Assembly: GCA_964354865.1 (NCBI GenBank)
Contig: CAYHBN010000014.1
Location: forward strand, 1-24,507
Reading direction: 5' to 3'
Source: JAHFJU01 sp964354865
GTDB lineage: Bacteria > Patescibacteriota > Gracilibacteria > UBA1369 > UM-FILTER-53-11
DNA length: 24,507 bases
The notes beneath the pieces are model-generated. The model was not told the origin of the DNA. It searched no databases and worked only from the letters and a program-made list of their open reading frames with translations. This document shows, in pieces, positions 22,601 through 24,507 of the stretch (the first letter of the stretch is position 1; each line of letters starts with the position of its first letter). The position numbers were made by a program, and so were the translations under genes.

Positions 22601-24306
22601 TGTAGAGTAACAGCTGTTACAGCAGATGAACCCATGCTGTTTGTAACATTTGAACCAAAGTTATATTGTTTGTCGATAACAAGAGCGTCGCTTGTTTCAT
22701 CAAGATACAATTTAACAGTGTCAGTTGTCTTACCGCCAAGAATGTCACAACGAACCTCGAAATTTCGATTCTGGTTCTTTGAGATCATGAATGGAGTAGC
22801 AAGAGCAAACACAACACGGTCTTTGTCGTTAATAGCAGCAGTTGTAGCAACAACTCCATTTACTACACCCTCAGCTGAATAGCCAGGTTGTACCAAGTTG
22901 AAGTTAGCCATGCTTGAACGAGAAAGAGTACCGCCATTAGTCAAAGTGACCTCGCGGATTTCGATATCGTTAGCACCAGCGCTTACACGGAAGTTACCAC
23001 ATTCTGCATTTGACTGACCCAATGTTGGGCTAGAAATGGTAGAAACAGGAGCCATAGTTACAGTTCCTACTGAAACTGCACCGATAGTAAATGTGCTGCC
23101 TGAAACTGGAAGACCAGTTACAGTGCCATTTGAAGCAACAGCTACAACACTGAACATGTGCTGATCGCTTGCAGTTGCAGTGCCAGAAGCAGCTACATCA
23201 CCGCGAAGTGTCAATACACGTGGAGTACCAGCTCTAACAACCATGTTAAGACCAGTGAACTCTACCATGTTTGTGTCTGAAGAAATTGTCTTTCCTGATT
23301 TTAGGCGGTTTGCACCTTCGTAAATGTAAACATTTGCAAAGTCAGCAACAACACCAGGTCCTGAACGTGAGAATTTAACTGAATCAACTGCTGTATCTGC
23401 AGCTGCAGACAAGCTGAATTGAAGAAGTTGAACGCTCTTAGCGCCAAGAGGAAGAGTTGAACCAGCTGGAGTATTTGATACAGCAGCAACTACTGAACCA
23501 CCAACTGGAGGAACTGGTCCCTCTGGGTTTACAGGAGTCTCTGGAGTACCAGCAACAGAAACCAATTCGCCGTCAACGATGTTCATACCTTCGTCGAGAG
23601 CCTGTTGAACAGTATCAGCATCTACGCCGAGCTGTGTAGCAGCAACTTCGAGAACGTCGATTTCGTTTTCAGCAGCATAGTTAACTTGAGCATTCATAAC
23701 TACGATAACCTGAGCCTTGTTAGCACCGCCCATAGGGTCGAGCTTGTTGTTAGAACCAACCATAAGTTTGTTCTCAAGCATACAAGCCATAGGACCTACA
23801 GCGTATGAAGGGATCAAGTTAGCATCGGTTACAGCGTCCAAAACAGTAGCATCACAGTCAGAAAGGCCAAGTGCTTTAGCAGCAGCTGTAGCCAATTGAG
23901 CGCGAGTCATTGTTTGTGCACCACCGAACTTGTTGTCACCAACACCAGACGTCCATCCGAGGGTGAAAGCTGTGTTAGCAGCAGCTGCATACCATTGTCC
24001 TTCTACGTCAGTAAATGGAGATTGAGCTGTATCAGCCAATACACCAAAACCAGAAGTAAGCATTTGGTAAGCAACAGCACGAGTAACAGTTTGTCCGAAA
24101 GCTGGATCAGCAAGGTCACAATCAATGAGACCTTTGTCACAAGCTTCGTCTACAGCGCTTGCAGCCCATGAGAAACCTGCTGCAGTAGCATCTGTACCTG
24201 CGTAAGCACTAGCGATAGGAGCAACTACCACTAGGCTCGATAGAACTGAAAGGATACCAACCGTGGCAAGCCAGCGGCGGAGACCCAAGAATCTTCGAGT
24301 ATTCAT
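19681..24306 (-). CDS. S-layer-like surface protein: SLH repeats plus immunoglobulin-like repeats
   Basis: 1541 residues. A signal peptide (RRWLATVGILSVLSSLVVV, cleavage near 34-36) is followed by three SLH-like repeats (about 44-85, 98-147, 158-205), with FTDVEGQWYAAAAN and MTRAQLATAAAKALG as the clearest. Four to five cysteines sit in this region (C56, C63, C151, C175). A Pro/Gly linker (250-270) leads to about six beta-sandwich repeats of 100-170 residues, each with a strand pair like FSVTADRSLTVRDFFL and a later FTGLDILVGKNATANVEIL. The last domain (from about 1172) is interrupted by an Asp-rich insert (about 1355-1475) with three YxDxxG motifs, probably calcium sites. The C-terminus is SLSLSF. 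Codons look selected for high expression (AAC and TTC frequent, Ala mostly GCT/GCA). A main surface-array protein is the likely role. Confidence 0.9.
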   Translation of the reverse strand: MNTRRFLGLRRWLATVGILSVLSSLVVVAPIASAYAGTDATAAGFSWAASAVDEACDKGLIDCDLADPAFGQTVTRAVAYQMLTSGFGVLADTAQSPFTDVEGQWYAAAANTAFTLGWTSGVGDNKFGGAQTMTRAQLATAAAKALGLSDCDATVLDAVTDANLIPSYAVGPMACMLENKLMVGSNNKLDPMGGANKAQVIVVMNAQVNYAAENEIDVLEVAATQLGVDADTVQQALDEGMNIVDGELVSVAGTPETPVNPEGPVPPVGGSVVAAVSNTPAGSTLPLGAKSVQLLQFSLSAAADTAVDSVKFSRSGPGVVADFANVYIYEGANRLKSGKTISSDTNMVEFTGLNMVVRAGTPRVLTLRGDVAASGTATASDQHMFSVVAVASNGTVTGLPVSGSTFTIGAVSVGTVTMAPVSTISSPTLGQSNAECGNFRVSAGANDIEIREVTLTNGGTLSRSSMANFNLVQPGYSAEGVVNGVVATTAAINDKDRVVFALATPFMISKNQNRNFEVRCDILGGKTTDTVKLYLDETSDALVIDKQYNFGSNVTNSMGSSAVTAVTLQGGKLTFADNGPLATNLSKNSTNKEFFNFSVTADRSLTVRDFFLMMEQTAWASPALQAGTGSSSGVSAGGGTISTAGAVSFTTEAHDANIAVNDVLRVEDVSGSNYYVKVTAVAASTMLGAGVTGTVIYPDTTPSAAVVLVDADDYDEVFDATSITLLKNLKLVDTDTHGTIASVTNSNYAMAFSDDFDISAGQTRHFSLQADLDTSFVAGNAFRGGFDFTQTDFIRDNEANQSLVSADIVGGNLFGKPMTVVASSLTLSLASTPVSETHVKGEQAVNLAGFSVQGGDGGSIKVTRVNVRLMADVTALGATFDNAGYGDTAANTLVTTVGLYSVVGNTYTRIGTGDVGLTLVGTIGASGGYYRAQFNNLTQTIAKSETQKWVVRVNLANTIGSTSYLAAVIDADTDLTVQDADGNSVTASGSDLNLLAAPTVTKTIETSGSLAVTELSSPNAAILVAGTSDNVVAREQFSATNESFKVTKLNIQLPESSVSGDPFTDTAATTASRSITSVKLRYTNSVGATEVKSGTMSSGVVNFTGLDILVGKNATANVEILVDLNTIAAGAATGDVVRLGISTVAGYTYEAVGQGSGTTDTDITPTNQANINSMVVRKAAPIVAKATTGLPSSLTNGTVKVYGVNVTANGGTVSLKRLAFTLNASVDTADTMSQFKLYQGGSAIESSRYTIYTKYGTDAEGVTDITGSTNGALSEVLTVTFDDTSTREETIAAGATQSYYLEATVGGASTGNNLSINIADDTVQMAATGGVDEFEGTSSQQGNSVVWRFDAGALAATADDQVYIDVNGDGDYSMTYDYAVASGTVVDLTSTLADNIYLAGALRLDGDQDSSTDADTFYFDLDGGADYDAATEPAFASTADGILADGAITYPVCFTATTTIYFDVDGTCAAYAGDAIGTDFKLTVVAGPAGTANTELRTSNMNFVWSDNGEANGTVHTTSTSAWTNGLNVDNLSTQSLSLSF

Positions 24307-24507
24307 ATATGAATTCGTAAGAATTAAGTAATTAAAATAACAATTCCGGTAAGTGCGAAACGTATCGCGCTTTAGCGACTAAGCCAAAGGCAGCAACGAA
24401 TGCATCGAGGAGTAAAACCGGCGTAACCTCCCCTACTCTTCTAGGTAAGGAGCGCGTCGACCACGTAACACCTACAAAGAAGATATAAAAAGAAACAGAT
24501 ATATAAA
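24307..24507 (-). promoter_or_regulatory. Upstream region and probable long leader of the S-layer-like gene
   Basis: No ORF of note. Read on the minus strand, it starts AT-rich at the window edge (TTTATATATCTG, then TTTTTATATC), which may hold the promoter. A mixed, GC-richer stretch with possible weak stems such as GCTTAG with CTAAAGC follows (plus 24369-24384). It ends AT-rich next to the ATG. There is no Shine-Dalgarno motif within 15 bases of the ATG. The exact promoter could not be fixed, and part may lie beyond the window. Confidence 0.4.

Overview
The window looks like a chromosomal segment of an uncultivated bacterium, most likely of the Candidate Phyla Radiation (Patescibacteria). 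That is an inference. The supporting signs are short gene spacings, moderate-to-low GC, a near absence of Shine-Dalgarno motifs, a large SLH-type surface protein with immunoglobulin-like repeats, and many large proteins of no recognisable family next to compact housekeeping genes. TGA reads as a normal stop in every gene, so code 11 fits and the UGA-glycine lineages do not.

Left part (1-5616): housekeeping. The 3' end of a ComEC-type DNA uptake protein is followed by murA, an NAD(P)H-hydrate dehydratase (nnrD-like) and a YfiH/laccase-domain protein, in a tight rightward run. A family 2 glycosyltransferase converges on this run with no spacer and is divergent from metK.

Middle (5617-14338): a 1010-residue protein of unknown family; a DUF4173-type multi-membrane protein; a lone MNT-type nucleotidyltransferase; and a small membrane-anchored protein that is a stand-alone copy of the last domain of the large surface protein found at the far right. 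The small protein's promoter has a run of nine G exactly in the spacer between -35 and -10. Next come a strong terminator, a decayed toxin-antitoxin pair (intact small antitoxin-like ORF, PIN toxin with a central deletion), ahcY, and a convergent Fic-family gene.

Right part (14339-24507): cell surface. A secreted Asp-rich protein with eight MopE-type metal-binding repeats faces a leftward set. That set is a TPR protein, two exported proteins that share a cysteine-containing SLH-like C-terminal domain, and, beyond a terminator, a 1541-residue S-layer-like protein with SLH repeats at its N-terminus. The surface genes look like one functional group: a main array protein, auxiliary wall-binding proteins, and a distant single-domain satellite protein that may be switched on and off.

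A recurring regulatory theme is that many genes have a TATAAT-like box ending 6 or 7 bases before the ATG, which predicts leaderless mRNAs. The best candidates for a second look are the poly-G promoter driving the single-domain S-layer-like protein, the shared cysteine-SLH domain, and the leaderless promoter architecture. No intergenic stretch exceeds about 300 bases.
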